Assembly (NCBI RefSeq): GCF_013409625.1
Contig: NZ_JACCBF010000001.1
Coordinates: 5,609,607 to 5,673,606 of the forward strand
Reading direction: 5' to 3'
DNA: 64,000 nt
Origin: Nocardioides kongjuensis
Lineage (GTDB): Bacteria > Actinomycetota > Actinomycetes > Propionibacteriales > Nocardioidaceae
Part shown: positions 1 through 9,000 of the stretch, piece after piece
How the letters are laid out: each line of letters starts with the position of its first letter
Position numbering within the stretch: position 1 is the first letter of the stretch
Notes under the pieces: model-generated
What the model was told of the DNA's origin: nothing
The model's database searches: none
Seen by the model: the letters and a program-made list of their open reading frames with translations, nothing else
Position numbers and translations under genes: made by a program

Positions 1-54
1 GCCGGCCTGATGACGGTGCTGCTGGTGCGGCGCCGGGGTGGAGGTGCCCGATGA
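1..54 (+). CDS. C-terminal end of an upstream gene, possibly DUF3618
   Basis: Only the last 17 codons are present. The visible tail is short and hydrophobic and then basic (GLMTVLLVRRRGGGAR), which would suit a membrane segment followed by a cytoplasmic end. The TGA overlaps the ATG of the next gene (ATGA), so the two are translationally coupled. DUF3618 proteins commonly sit directly before DUF4235 genes in actinobacteria. That placement is the only basis for the family guess. Confidence 0.5.
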   Translation, partial: AGLMTVLLVRRRGGGAR

Positions 55-347
55 CGCACGAGAAGCGGACCAGCCGCTCGGCGAAGCTGCTCTACCGCCC
101 GTGGGGCCTGGTCGGCAGTCTCCTCGGCGGGCTGATCGCCGGCCAGGTCTTCCAGCAGGTGTGGAAACGGGTCGACCCGCAGGCGACCGACGACCCGCCC
201 AAGCCGCTGCAGTCGGAGTACCGGCTGCGCAAGATCCTGGTCGCGGCGATGGTGCAGGGAGCGATCTTCTCCGTCGTCCGGGCGCTCATCGACCGCGGCG
301 GAGCGCTAGCCTTCGAGCGGTGGACAGGGGAGTGGCCGGGCGACTGA
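51..347 (+). CDS. DUF4235 family membrane protein
   Basis: This is a 98-aa protein whose N-terminal part, around residues 13-40, has the [20 protein letters not shown] pattern typical of DUF4235. A glycine-rich transmembrane segment at about 18-36 is followed by a charged region and a second hydrophobic stretch at about 65-80. The function of the family is unknown. These small membrane proteins usually accompany a holin-like envelope protein and DUF3618. It overlaps the upstream gene by 4 nt and converges on valS, whose stop lies 15 nt downstream. Confidence 0.8.
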   Translation: MTHEKRTSRSAKLLYRPWGLVGSLLGGLIAGQVFQQVWKRVDPQATDDPPKPLQSEYRLRKILVAAMVQGAIFSVVRALIDRGGALAFERWTGEWPGD

Positions 348-362
348 GCCCGGACCGCAGCC

Positions 363-3014
363 CTACTCCTGCGGAGCCTCGGGCTCCTCGGCGATCTCGG
401 CGGTGACCGTCAGCTCGGTGGCGTCCTCGGCGACCGTGAAGACCAGGTCGCCGACCACGTTGCCGCTGCGGCGCAGGTCGTCGGCAGCCTTCTCGGCGGC
501 CTCGACCAGGCGGGCCGGGCCGGTGACCTCGACCCGGGCGAGCGGGGCGCGCATCTTGACCTTGGCGGCCGACTTGGCGCCGCGGATGCCGGACAGCGCC
601 GAGGCGACGGCGTCGATCAGCGAGCCGTCGGAGGCGGCGGGGGAGCCGAGCTCGGTCACGCTCGGCCAGGAGGCGCGGTGGACCGAGCCCTCCTGCCACC
701 ACGACCAGACCTCCTCGGTGACGTAGGGGAGGAAGGGCGCGAGCAGCCGGAGCTGGACCTGCAGGGCCAGGGCGAGCGTGGCCCGGGCCGAGGACGAGGC
801 GTCGCCGTCGCCGGCGTACGCGCGCTCCTTGACCAGCTCGAGGTAGTCGTCGCAGAACTCCCAGAAGAACTTCTCGCTGACCTCGAGCGCGGTCGTGTAG
901 TCGTAGGCCTCGAACGCCTCGGTCGCACGGCGCACCACACCGCCGAGGCGGCCGAGCAGCGCCGTGTCGACCGGCTGGCTGACGGCGGCGGCGCTGAACG
1001 TGGTCGCGCCGACGCTGCCGAGGACGAACTTCGACGCGTTGAGGACCTTCATCGCCAGGCGGCGGCCGACCTTCATCTGGGTCTCGTCGAACGGCGAGTC
1101 CAGGCCGGGTCGGGCGATGGCCGCGCGCCAGCGGACCGCGTCGGCACCGTACTTGTCGAGGATCTCGTTGGGCACGACGACGTTGCCCTTGGACTTCGAC
1201 ATCTTCTTGCGGTCGGGGTCGACGATGAAGCCGGAGATCATCGCGTGCGACCACGGCGCGACGTGGTTCTCGAAGTGGGCGCGCACCACGCGGGAGAACA
1301 GCCAGGTGCGGATGATGTCGTGGGCCTGCGTGGCCAGGTCCATCGGGAACACCCGCGACCACAGGTCGGGGTCGGACTCCCAGCCGCCCGCGATGTGCGG
1401 GGTCAGCGAGGACGTGGCCCAGGTGTCCATCACGTCGGGGTCGCCGATGAAGCCGCCGGGCTTGCCGCGCTGCTCCTCGCTGTATCCCGTGGGCGCCTGG
1501 GTCGACGGGTCGATCGGCAGCTCGGCCTCGGTGGGCAGCAGCAGCCGGGTGTAGTCGGGCTCGCCCTCGGCGTCGAGCGGGTACCAGACCGGGAACGGGA
1601 TGCCGAAGAAGCGCTGGCGCGAGATCAGCCAGTCGCCGTTGAGGCCGCCGACCCAGTTGTCGAAGCGGTGCTTCATGTGCGGCGGCAGCCAGTCGATCTC
1701 GGAGCCGCGCTCGAGCATCTGCTTGCGGATCGCGGTGTCACGGCCGCCGTTGCGGACGTACCACTGGCGGGTGGAGACGATCTCGAGCGGCTTGTCGCCC
1801 TTCTCGTAGAAGTTCGCCATCCGCTGGGTCGGCTTCGGGTCGCCGTCGAGGTCGCCGGTCTCCTTGAGCTTGGCGACCATCGCCTCGCGGGCGGAGTGGA
1901 CGGTCTTGCCCTGGAGGTCCTCGTACGCCGCCGAGGCCTGCTCCGAGGACAGCCACTCGGGCGTCTCGCGGGTCAGCCGGCCGTCGCGGCCGATGACGGT
2001 GCGCACCGGCAGCTGCAGCTCGCGCCACCACTGGACGTCGGTGAGGTCACCGAAGGTGCAGCACATCGCGATGCCGGCGCCCTTGTCCTTCTCGGCGGCG
2101 GGGTGGGCGAGCACCGGGATCTCCACGCCGAAGACCGGCGAGGTGACCGTCGTGCCGAACAGGTCGGCGTACCGCTCGTCGTCGGGGTGCGCGATCAGCG
2201 CGACGACCGACGGGATCAGCTCGGGACGGGTGGTCTCGATGAACACGGCGGAGCCGTCGTGCTTGTGGAAGGCGACGCGGTGGTAGGCGCCGGCGTAGTC
2301 ACGCGCCTCGAGCTCGGCCTGCGCGACCGCGGTCTGGAAGGTGACGTCCCACAGGGTCGGCGCCTCCTGGAGGTAGGCCTCGCCGCGGGCCAGGTTGCGC
2401 AGGAACGCGCGCTGGCTGACGGTCTGTGCCTTGGTGCCGATGGTGGTGTAGGTCGTGTTCCAGTCGACGCTGAGGCCGAGGGTGCGCCAGAGGTCCTCGA
2501 AGACCTTCTCGTCCTGCTCGACCAGCTGCTCGCACAGCGCGATGAAGTTGGGCCGGCTGATCGGGACCTGCCGCTTCGGGTCCGGCTTCTCGGGCGGGGT
2601 GAAGTCGGCGTCGTACGGCAGCGACGGGTCGCAGCGCACGCCGAAGTAGTTCTGCACCCTGCGCTCGGTCGGCAGGCCGTTGTCGTCCCAGCCCATGGGG
2701 TAGAAGACGGACTTGCCCTGCATCCGCTGGAAGCGCGCGATCAGGTCGGTGTGGGTGTAGGAGAAGACGTGCCCGACGTGCAGGCTGCCGCTGACGGTCG
2801 GCGGCGGGGTGTCGATCGCGTAGACGTTCTCGCGGGGCTGCGTGCGGTCGAAGCCGTAGGTGTCGGCGTCCTTCCAACGCTGCGCCCACTTCTCCTCGAG
2901 CCCCTCCAGCGCGGGCTTGTCCGGTACCGAGATGTCAACACCGTCGGCGCCGGCTCCGGAGGTCACCGCCGCGTCGGTCGGGTCCGGGGTCTGCGTGCTG
3001 TCGAGCTCGGTCAT
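363..3014 (-). CDS. valS: Valine-tRNA ligase
   Basis: This class I aminoacyl-tRNA synthetase charges tRNA-Val with valine in the cytoplasm. The protein has 883 aa from ATG 3014; a TTG two codons upstream is a less likely start. The HIGH-type motif appears as SGSLHVGHV near residue 80 and the KMSKS loop as KKMSKSKGN in the middle part. The CP1 editing region lies between them, and an anticodon-binding domain and short C-terminal region follow. The length and the [10 protein letters not shown] wording match the shorter actinobacterial/archaeal-type ValS. It is a single gene convergent with DUF4235, and a SpoIID gene starts divergently 57 nt from its start. Confidence 0.97.
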   Translation of the reverse strand: MTELDSTQTPDPTDAAVTSGAGADGVDISVPDKPALEGLEEKWAQRWKDADTYGFDRTQPRENVYAIDTPPPTVSGSLHVGHVFSYTHTDLIARFQRMQGKSVFYPMGWDDNGLPTERRVQNYFGVRCDPSLPYDADFTPPEKPDPKRQVPISRPNFIALCEQLVEQDEKVFEDLWRTLGLSVDWNTTYTTIGTKAQTVSQRAFLRNLARGEAYLQEAPTLWDVTFQTAVAQAELEARDYAGAYHRVAFHKHDGSAVFIETTRPELIPSVVALIAHPDDERYADLFGTTVTSPVFGVEIPVLAHPAAEKDKGAGIAMCCTFGDLTDVQWWRELQLPVRTVIGRDGRLTRETPEWLSSEQASAAYEDLQGKTVHSAREAMVAKLKETGDLDGDPKPTQRMANFYEKGDKPLEIVSTRQWYVRNGGRDTAIRKQMLERGSEIDWLPPHMKHRFDNWVGGLNGDWLISRQRFFGIPFPVWYPLDAEGEPDYTRLLLPTEAELPIDPSTQAPTGYSEEQRGKPGGFIGDPDVMDTWATSSLTPHIAGGWESDPDLWSRVFPMDLATQAHDIIRTWLFSRVVRAHFENHVAPWSHAMISGFIVDPDRKKMSKSKGNVVVPNEILDKYGADAVRWRAAIARPGLDSPFDETQMKVGRRLAMKVLNASKFVLGSVGATTFSAAAVSQPVDTALLGRLGGVVRRATEAFEAYDYTTALEVSEKFFWEFCDDYLELVKERAYAGDGDASSSARATLALALQVQLRLLAPFLPYVTEEVWSWWQEGSVHRASWPSVTELGSPAASDGSLIDAVASALSGIRGAKSAAKVKMRAPLARVEVTGPARLVEAAEKAADDLRRSGNVVGDLVFTVAEDATELTVTAEIAEEPEAPQE

Positions 3015-3071
3015 GCCCAAAGCCTATTGCGAGCGGCGCTCAGGCTTTCAACCGGCAGTTACTCTCGGACG

Positions 3072-4250
3072 ATGCGCCTGTTCCCGGGAACCATCACCAC
3101 TCTTGCCGCTGGTCTCGCCGCTGGTCTCGCCGCTGGTCTCGCCCTCGGTCCCATCGGCCCTGCCTCGGCTGCGCCGGCCGTCCCCATCGAGAGCGTCACG
3201 CTGACCGGAAGCGGCTGGGGTCACGGCAAGGGCCTGTCGCAGTGGGGAGCCAAGGGCGCCGCGGACCAGGGCCTCAGCGCCGCCCAGATCCTCGACTTCT
3301 ACTACCCGGGCACCGCGCCGGGTCTCGGCGGCGGATCGGTGAAGGTGCTGATCACCGCCGACACCTCGAGCAACGTGGTCGTCCAGCACCGGTCGAGGCT
3401 CAAGGTCCGCAGCCTCGCGACGGGCAAGGCCTGGAAGCTCGGCAAGCGCGGGGCGAAGCGCTGGAAGCTCACCGCCCACGGCACCGACACGAAGCTGTCG
3501 GTGAAGACGAAGCGCTGGCACAAGGTGCGGATCATCCCGGGCCAGGCCGAGTTCCAGGGCAAGGGCGGCACGATCCGGCTCTACGTGCCCGGCGGTGCGG
3601 TCGACTACCGCGGCCGGATCCGCTCCGTCGTACCCGCTGACGGTCAGGGGCGCGACACGGTCAACGTGCTCAGCGTGGAGAAGTACCTGCGCGGCGTCGT
3701 CCCCTCGGAGATGCCCGCCAAGTGGAACCCGCAGGCGGTCCAGGCGCAGGCCGTGGCCGCGCGGACCTACGCGATCTTCGAGCGGGACACCTATCACCGC
3801 GGTGCCTTCGACGTGTGGGACACCACGCAGTCGCAGGTCTACCGCGGCGTCGTGGCGGAGCAGCCGGAGTCGAACGCCGCCATCGCCGCCACGGCCGGGC
3901 AGATCCGGACGTACGGCGGCGCGCCCGCGTTCACCCAGTTCTCCTCGAGCAACGGCGGTTTCACCGCGCCGGGCAGCCTGCCCTACCAGGTCGCGAAGCC
4001 GGACCCGTACGAGGCGACCTCCGGCAACCCGAACAACTCGTGGCAGGTGGTGCTGACCGACGAGGCGATCGAGGCGCAGTTCCCCGGACTCGGGGACTTC
4101 GAGGGTCTCGATGTCGTCAAGGACCCCGCGCAGGGCGGTCGGGTGACCAAGGTGACGATCCTCGGCACCGGCGTCGACCCGGAGCTGACCGGCGACCAGT
4201 TCCGGGTCAGGTTCGGGCTGAAGTCGACGATGTTCGCTCGGACGGCCTGA
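3072..4250 (+). CDS. Secreted SpoIID/LytB-domain protein
   Basis: The protein has 392 aa, with an N-terminal signal peptide (residues 1-33, hydrophobic core LAAGLAAGLAAGLALG, cleavage near ASA-AP). The SpoIID-type domain shows GSGWGHGKGLSQWGA near residue 45, a basic beta-rich middle part, and the conserved core LRGVVPSEMPAKW plus AVAARTYAI at about 200-235. SpoIID proteins are lytic transglycosylases acting on denuded peptidoglycan. In non-sporulating actinobacteria the role is presumed to be cell-wall remodelling. The last 44 nt overlap the convergent BenE gene. The start is ATG 3072, right before the signal peptide. Confidence 0.85.
   Translation: MRLFPGTITTLAAGLAAGLAAGLALGPIGPASAAPAVPIESVTLTGSGWGHGKGLSQWGAKGAADQGLSAAQILDFYYPGTAPGLGGGSVKVLITADTSSNVVVQHRSRLKVRSLATGKAWKLGKRGAKRWKLTAHGTDTKLSVKTKRWHKVRIIPGQAEFQGKGGTIRLYVPGGAVDYRGRIRSVVPADGQGRDTVNVLSVEKYLRGVVPSEMPAKWNPQAVQAQAVAARTYAIFERDTYHRGAFDVWDTTQSQVYRGVVAEQPESNAAIAATAGQIRTYGGAPAFTQFSSSNGGFTAPGSLPYQVAKPDPYEATSGNPNNSWQVVLTDEAIEAQFPGLGDFEGLDVVKDPAQGGRVTKVTILGTGVDPELTGDQFRVRFGLKSTMFARTA
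3105..3140 (+). repeat. 12-bp tandem repeat, three copies, in the signal peptide
   Basis: The unit GCCGCTGGTCTC occurs three times head to tail and is in frame, giving repeated Ala-Ala-Gly-Leu in the signal-peptide core. Copy-number change by slippage would lengthen or shorten the hydrophobic core by 4 residues without a frameshift. Confidence 0.9.
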
Positions 4251-5409
4251 CGGTCGGGGTCCGCCCCGCCCGCAGGAACCCGCGCAGCAGCAGCCCCGCC
4301 ACCAGCGCCCAGAAAGCCGCGCCGATGCCAAGCACGGTGACGCCCGAGGCCGCCACGACCAGCGTCGCGGCCGCCGGCTCGCGCTCGGCGGGGTCGGCGA
4401 GCCCCTCGGCGAGCGCCGCGCCGAGCGTGCCGAGCAGGGCCAGGCCGGCCGCCGCCTGCATCACGCCGTCGGCGGCGGCCGCGACCAGCGTGGCCAGCGC
4501 GGTGCTGGCGACCGCCAGCACGAGGTAGGCGACCGACGCGGTCACGGCGGCGATCCAGCGCCGCCGCGGGTCCGGGCCGGCGGTCGGGCCGGCCGAGAGC
4601 GCCGCGCTGATGGCGGCCAGGTTGATCGCGTGCCCGCCGGTGGGGGCGCCGACGACGGTGCCGATCCCGGTGACGGCGAGCGACTCGCGCCACGGGACGC
4701 GGTACCCGAAGCCGCTCATCACCGCGACGCCCGGGACGTTCTGCGAGGCCATCGTGACGACGTACAGCGGCAGCGCGATGCCGACGAGGGCCGACAGCGA
4801 CCAGGTCGGCGTGGTCCAGGCCAGGTGCGGGGCGAGGTCGGCAGCGTCGATCCGCGCGGTGGCGAGCACCGTGCCGAGGGCGACGAGCAGGGCACCTGGG
4901 ACCGCCCAGCGCGGCGCGAGGCGGAGCAGGACCAGCCAGGTGACGACGAGCGGGGCGACGGCGGCGGGGGAGTCGACCAGGGCGGTGACCGGCGCCAGGC
5001 ACAGCGGCAGCAGGACGCCCGCGAGCATGGCGCGGGCCAGGCTGTGCGGGATCGCCGCGACCAGGTCCCCGAGCTTGGGCACCAGTGCGGTCAGCAGGAT
5101 CAGCACGCCGGTGGCGACGAAGGCCCCGACGGCCGCCGACCAGCCGCCGGTCACCCCGGTGGAGGTCGCGAGCAGGGCGGCGCCGGGGGTGGACCAGGCG
5201 AGGGTGACCGGGATCCGGTGGCGCAGGGAGAGCCAGAGCATGCCGAGCGACTGGGTCACCAGCAGCGTCGCGAGGCCCGACGCGGCCTGGTCGGGAGTGG
5301 CGCCGACGGCGACCAGGCCGGCGAGCACCACGACGAACGAGCTGCTGAACCCGACCAGGGCCGTGACGACACCGGCCATCACGGGACCATGGGTACTGTC
5401 CTGGGACAC
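4207..5409 (-). CDS. BenE-type benzoate/H+ symporter family transporter
   Basis: This 400-aa integral membrane protein has about 11-12 hydrophobic segments across its length. The N-terminal GFSSSFVVVLAGL, the TPGAALLAT region and the internal ASQNVPGVAVMSGFGY and PTGGHAINLAAISAAL patterns fit the BenE (benzoate membrane transport) family. The substrate here is unproven. The start is GTG 5409, chosen because GGAGGAGG lies 6-12 nt upstream; longer in-frame starts run into the promoter. It is divergent from an XRE-cupin regulator across 65 bp holding a palindrome, which suggests local control. Confidence 0.85.
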   Translation of the reverse strand: MSQDSTHGPVMAGVVTALVGFSSSFVVVLAGLVAVGATPDQAASGLATLLVTQSLGMLWLSLRHRIPVTLAWSTPGAALLATSTGVTGGWSAAVGAFVATGVLILLTALVPKLGDLVAAIPHSLARAMLAGVLLPLCLAPVTALVDSPAAVAPLVVTWLVLLRLAPRWAVPGALLVALGTVLATARIDAADLAPHLAWTTPTWSLSALVGIALPLYVVTMASQNVPGVAVMSGFGYRVPWRESLAVTGIGTVVGAPTGGHAINLAAISAALSAGPTAGPDPRRRWIAAVTASVAYLVLAVASTALATLVAAAADGVMQAAAGLALLGTLGAALAEGLADPAEREPAAATLVVAASGVTVLGIGAAFWALVAGLLLRGFLRAGRTPTVRPSERTSSTSART

Positions 5410-5437
5410 GCCGCCTCCTCCGGGAACACCGCGCGGC

Positions 5438-5453
5438 GTTCCGTATACAGAAC
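5438..5453. promoter_or_regulatory. Candidate operator between the BenE gene and the XRE-cupin gene
   Basis: GTTCCGTATACAGAAC is a near-perfect 16-bp palindrome (14 of 16 positions) around GTATAC. It lies midway in the 65-bp divergent intergenic region, 29 bp from the BenE start and 22 bp from the regulator start. It is a likely binding site for the adjacent XRE-cupin protein, controlling both genes. Confidence 0.55.
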
Positions 5454-5474
5454 ACTCTAGGTGGCGAGGGTCCG

Positions 5475-6008
5475 ATGACGCGAACGGGTTCTGCCGGCGT
5501 CGGTGCCCGGATCCGGGTGCTGCGTGAGGCGCGCGGCCTGTCCCTGTCGGCGCTGGCTGCCCAGGCGGGCATCGGGAAGGGCTCGCTCTCCGAGCTCGAG
5601 ACGGGACGACGCAACCCCACGCTCGACACCCTGTACGCGGTCGCGACCCCGCTCGGCGTACCACTGGCCGCGCTGCTCGACGACCACGACGGCGCCGCCG
5701 TCGCCGACGAGGGCGTGGTGGCGACCCGGGTGCGGGTGCTGCGCGAGCCGGGCCGCACCACCGAGGTCTACCTGCTGCGGCTGGCGGCCGGCGTCGAGCG
5801 CGCCTCGCCCGCGCACCCCGCCGGCGTCGAGGAGCAGCTCGTCGTCCTCGCCGGCTCCGGCGAGGTCGAGCACGGCGCCGACGTGGTCGCCATCGGTCCC
5901 GGCGACCACGTGCGCTTCGCCGCCGACGTACCGCACGCCTACCGGGCCGGGCCGGACGAGGCGCTCGAGGCGGTCAACGTGATCGTCACACCAGTCCCAC
6001 CGGTGTAG
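5475..6008 (+). CDS. XRE-family regulator with C-terminal cupin domain
   Basis: A 177-aa regulator. The helix-turn-helix spans about residues 10-62, with LSLSALAAQAGIGKGSLSEL as the core helices. A linker and a small beta-barrel cupin domain follow at about 95-175, including EEQLVVLAGSGEVE and the closing HAYRAG. HTH-cupin proteins normally sense a small ligand in the cupin pocket. Divergence from the BenE-type transporter makes a transported aromatic acid or its product the natural candidate effector. GCGAGGG just upstream serves as ribosome binding site. Confidence 0.9.
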   Translation: MTRTGSAGVGARIRVLREARGLSLSALAAQAGIGKGSLSELETGRRNPTLDTLYAVATPLGVPLAALLDDHDGAAVADEGVVATRVRVLREPGRTTEVYLLRLAAGVERASPAHPAGVEEQLVVLAGSGEVEHGADVVAIGPGDHVRFAADVPHAYRAGPDEALEAVNVIVTPVPPV

Positions 6009-6019
6009 GCCTGGACGAC

Positions 6020-6086
6020 GAAACTAGCGCTGGGACGACGATGCTTCCTCGTCCCAGCGCCAGTTTCACCGGCCGGCCGGTGAAAC
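6020..6086. terminator. Two overlapping inverted repeats, likely bidirectional terminator
   Basis: The first repeat has 19-nt arms (6020-6038 and 6049-6067) with one mismatch and a 10-nt loop. The second is a perfect 24-bp palindrome at 6063-6086 built around CACCGGCCGGCCGGTG. They share GTTTC at 6063-6067, so the two hairpins cannot form fully at the same time. They lie between the convergent XRE-cupin and DUF4873 genes, where a two-way terminator is expected. No clear U-tract follows. Confidence 0.6.
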
Positions 6087-6097
6087 CAACGCGGCGC

Positions 6098-6418
6098 TCA
6101 GAACGGCGGCCGCCCCGTGCCGCTGACCCGGAACCGACCCCACGGGTCGACGTCGGCGACCTTGCCGTCCGCCTCGCCGTGGGCGGTCCGCAGGGTCACC
6201 GCGGAGCCGCTGCGCACGGTGTCGAGCGCGGCGTCGACGGCGATGCGGCCGTACCAGTGGAAGTGTCCGTCGAGGGGCTGGAAGGCGCCGCGCAGGGTCA
6301 CGCTGACGGGGTGCTCGACCGGCCGGCCGGCGGTGCCGGCGGTGCCGGCGACGACGAGGACCGCCGGGCCGTCGTAGGCCTCCTGCGGCTCGTGCAGCTC
6401 CGGCCGGGCGGCGCTCAC
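6098..6418 (-). CDS. DUF4873 family protein
   Basis: The protein has 106 aa and starts with GTG 6418. Its GTGA overlaps the stop of the TetR gene, so the pair is translationally coupled. The body has the pattern YDGPAVLVV, VSVTLRGAFQPLDGHFHWYG and a closing DPWGRFRVSGTGRPPF, which I recognise as DUF4873. The family has no established function. It often occurs near oxygenases in actinobacteria, and here a diiron oxygenase is divergently encoded just beyond the TetR gene. No signal peptide or membrane segment is visible. Confidence 0.75.
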   Translation of the reverse strand: MSAARPELHEPQEAYDGPAVLVVAGTAGTAGRPVEHPVSVTLRGAFQPLDGHFHWYGRIAVDAALDTVRSGSAVTLRTAHGEADGKVADVDPWGRFRVSGTGRPPF

Positions 6419-7098
6419 CGGCGCTTCTCCGACCGGAGGGGGGTGACCTCGCCGGTGCCGGCGTCGAGGCGGGTCAGGTCGACGCCGCTCTCGGCCGCGG
6501 CGCCGGACAGCGCGTGCCAGATGAAGTCGCTGAGGTAGCCCGCCGCCGCGCTGCGCGAGACCGTGTGCCGTTCCAGCCACCACTGGCCCACGGACGTGCC
6601 GAGACCGACGACGGCGTGCGCCCACGGCTCGGCCGCGCCGGTGTCGCCGCCCAGGTGGCGCAGGGCGTCGCCGAGCAGGCGGGTCAGCTTCGCGGCGATC
6701 TGGTCCTTGCCCGCGGCCAGCGGGTCGGTGCCGCCGGCGGGCCGGCTGAGCAGGAGGAAGGCCTGGGGGTGCTCGCCGAGGGTGTCGAGGTACGCCGTCA
6801 CGCCGGCGGTCACCCGGTCGCGCGCCGACGCCGGTGCGAGCACCGCGGTGAGGACCCGCGCCAGGACCAGGTCGGCCGCCCAGGCGCCGACCGCCGCGTG
6901 CAGCTCGCCCTTGTCGGCGAAGTAGCGGTAGAGCACCGGCTTGCTGACGCCGGCCTCGGCCGCGATGTCGGCCACCGAGGCGTCCGGTCCGAGGTTGTCG
7001 ATGGCGCGGACGGCGGCGAGGACGAACTCCTCGCGGCGCTCGGCGCGGTGTCGATCCCAGCGGGTGGTGCGTCCGTCGCTCTTGACGTGGGGGGCCAT
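6415..7098 (-). CDS. TetR/AcrR-family transcriptional regulator
   Basis: A 227-aa one-component repressor. The N-terminal HTH is at about residues 25-70, with ASVADIAAEAGVSKPVLYRYFADKGEL as its core region. The C-terminal ligand domain ends in WWLERHTVSRSAAAGYLSDFIWHALSG, a pattern common in actinobacterial TetR proteins tied to lipid or steroid metabolism. It is divergent from the diiron oxygenase, with a perfect 13-bp palindrome between the starts, so autoregulation and control of the oxygenase are likely. Confidence 0.9.
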   Translation of the reverse strand: MAPHVKSDGRTTRWDRHRAERREEFVLAAVRAIDNLGPDASVADIAAEAGVSKPVLYRYFADKGELHAAVGAWAADLVLARVLTAVLAPASARDRVTAGVTAYLDTLGEHPQAFLLLSRPAGGTDPLAAGKDQIAAKLTRLLGDALRHLGGDTGAAEPWAHAVVGLGTSVGQWWLERHTVSRSAAAGYLSDFIWHALSGAAAESGVDLTRLDAGTGEVTPLRSEKRR

Positions 7099-7121
7099 GG
7101 GGACAAGAGTACCTTTATCCG

Positions 7122-7134
7122 TTACCGACGGTAA
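7122..7134. promoter_or_regulatory. Candidate TetR operator
   Basis: TTACCGACGGTAA is a perfect palindrome centred on A7128. It lies 24 bp before the TetR start and 23 bp before the diiron oxygenase start. The position between divergent genes supports a role as operator for the TetR protein. Confidence 0.65.
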
Positions 7135-7156
7135 TACCTATGTCTCAGGAGGACCC

Positions 7157-8041
7157 GTGACCATCGTCGACGACGCCCTGTCCGAGCGGTTGCTGCGGTC
7201 GACGGCGCGCCAGTCGTACGACCCGGAGGTCGACCTCGACTGGAGCGCGCCACCCGTCCCCGGGCTGTGGTGGATGCAGCCGGAGCGGATGTCCCTCTAC
7301 GGCACCCCGATGTGGCGCTCGCTGAGCGAGGAGCAGCGGATCACGCTGTCGATGCACGAGGTCGCCAGCATCGCCAGCGTGGGGATCTGGTTCGAGATCG
7401 TGCTGATGCAGATCCTGCTGCGCGACGCCTACCGGGAGGACCCGACGTCGGCGCGCACCCAGTTCGCGCTGACCGAGGTCGGCGACGAGACCCGGCACAC
7501 CGTGATGTTCGGCCGGGCGATCGGCTCGATGGGAGTGCCGGCGTACGGCCCGCGTCCCACGCCGCACCGGCTCGCCCGGCTCGGCCCCCTCGCGCTCCGC
7601 GGCGCCAGCGCGTACGCCGGCATCCTGATCGGCGAGGAGCCGGTCGACCGCTGGCAGCGGGAGATGATGCGCGACGAGCGGATCCAGCCGCTCACCCGGA
7701 TGGTCGCCCGGATCCACGTCACCGAGGAGGCCCGCCACGTCACCTTCGCCCGCGACGAGCTCGCGAAGTCGGTGCGCGGCCTGGGTCGCACGAAGCTGCG
7801 GTGGCACCAGGCGATGACCGCCCAGGTCGCGTACGTGACCATGCGCTCGCTGGTCCACCCGGACGTTTACGAGGTCGTCGGGCTCGACCCGCGGGAGGCG
7901 CGACGCCAGGCGCTGGGCAACGAGAGCTACCGCGAGACGATCGCCTGGATGGGTGAGAAGGTGATGCCGGTGCTGCAGGAGAACGGCATGGTCTCCGAGC
8001 GCGACCGCAAGGTCTGGCGGGCGTCCTTCCTCATGCGCTGA
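7157..8041 (+). CDS. AurF-like diiron oxygenase
   Basis: The protein has 294 aa from GTG 7157, with CAGGAGGA 3-10 nt upstream. The helical body carries the diiron ligands expected for the AurF (p-aminobenzoate N-oxygenase) fold: SMHEVASIASVGIWFE, the EVGDETRHTVMFGR motif (EX2H-type) and VTEEARHVTFARDE (second EX2H-type). Members oxidise amines or act as di-iron oxygenases of unknown substrate. The neighbouring TetR and DUF4873 genes are probably the same functional unit. The stop overlaps the convergent reductase gene by 11 nt. Confidence 0.85.
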   Translation: MTIVDDALSERLLRSTARQSYDPEVDLDWSAPPVPGLWWMQPERMSLYGTPMWRSLSEEQRITLSMHEVASIASVGIWFEIVLMQILLRDAYREDPTSARTQFALTEVGDETRHTVMFGRAIGSMGVPAYGPRPTPHRLARLGPLALRGASAYAGILIGEEPVDRWQREMMRDERIQPLTRMVARIHVTEEARHVTFARDELAKSVRGLGRTKLRWHQAMTAQVAYVTMRSLVHPDVYEVVGLDPREARRQALGNESYRETIAWMGEKVMPVLQENGMVSERDRKVWRASFLMR

Positions 8042-8975
8042 CCGCGGCGTCCTCCCGGGCGCGCCACCACGCGACGGTCTCGCGGATCGCGGTGTCGAAC
8101 GGCGTCGGCTCGAGCCCGAGGCGCTGCTCGCTGTGCCGCGAGTCGAGCACGAACGGCGCGGTGAACTGGAAGCTCATCTCGGCCAGCTCCCGGGTGTCGC
8201 GGTGCACGAGGCCCACGGCGCGCAGCGCACCGGCAGGGATCGAGCCGAGCCGGGGGAGGGGTACGCCGGCCGCCTCGGCGAACGCGGTCGCCATCTCCCG
8301 CTGCGTGAGGGCCGGCCCGGTCGGCGCGTGCAGGAACGAGCCGTGCAGCGCGGGATCGCTCGCCGCCCGGATCATCGCTGCTGCCAGGTCGGGCACGTAG
8401 GTGAACGAGTGCGGCTGGTCCAGGCTGCCGACCACGCGCAGGGTGCGTCCGGACAGGATCGCCGACGCCAGTCGCTCGCCGGCGTGGGACGTGAGCACCC
8501 GCGGTCCGAAGAAGTCGGAGGCCGCCACGCTCACGGTCGGCGTCGCCGACGCGGCCCGGGCCCGGAGCAGCTCGGTACGGATCCCCGGCTTGCCGCTGGA
8601 CGCGGAGCGCGGCAGGTCCTCGGTCATCGGCCCGGCCACCCTGCCATAGGCGTAGAGGCTCTCGGGGAACACGACGACGGCTCCCGCGCGGCCGGCCGCC
8701 GCGAGCAGGGCCTGCTCGGTCGGGATCAGCTCCGCGCGCCACGTCGCGGCGTCGTAGCGCGACGCGTGGACGCAGTGGTGCACGGCGACCGCGCCCTCGA
8801 GGACGGCGTCGAGCGCGCCCGGCGTGCCGACGTCGGCGCGGCGCCGCTCGACGAGGGGGTGCTCCGGGCCGCTGCCCGATCGGGTCACGAGGGCGACGTG
8901 CTCGCCCTGCTCGGCGAGCTGAAGGGCGACGGTGCTGCCGACGGGTCCGGCTCCGGTGACGACGTGGTGGTTCAT
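8031..8975 (-). CDS. NAD(P)-dependent epimerase/reductase, extended SDR type
   Basis: A 314-aa Rossmann-fold protein. The nucleotide-binding motif is TGAGPVGSTVALQL at residues 7-20. An acidic or basic residue at the end of beta 2 should set cofactor choice. The catalytic-type region has FPESLYAYGRV (YxxxK-like Tyr without the usual Lys). The C-terminal half resembles sugar-nucleotide epimerase-like SDRs. The start ATG 8975 has GGAGAGG 8 nt upstream. It is divergent from the TetR gene at 9105, with two operator-like palindromes between, so it is very likely that regulator's target. Confidence 0.8.
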   Translation of the reverse strand: MNHHVVTGAGPVGSTVALQLAEQGEHVALVTRSGSGPEHPLVERRRADVGTPGALDAVLEGAVAVHHCVHASRYDAATWRAELIPTEQALLAAAGRAGAVVVFPESLYAYGRVAGPMTEDLPRSASSGKPGIRTELLRARAASATPTVSVAASDFFGPRVLTSHAGERLASAILSGRTLRVVGSLDQPHSFTYVPDLAAAMIRAASDPALHGSFLHAPTGPALTQREMATAFAEAAGVPLPRLGSIPAGALRAVGLVHRDTRELAEMSFQFTAPFVLDSRHSEQRLGLEPTPFDTAIRETVAWWRAREDAAVSA

Positions 8976-9000
8976 GAGGGTTCCTCTCCAGGGACGAAAC

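Noticed and set aside
678..4250. Very long plus-strand open frame (1190 codons) opposite valS
   Set aside because: Only its last part, from 3072, is the SpoIID gene. The rest is the GC-rich antisense of valS with the low-complexity, Arg/Gly/Val-rich composition typical of shadow frames.
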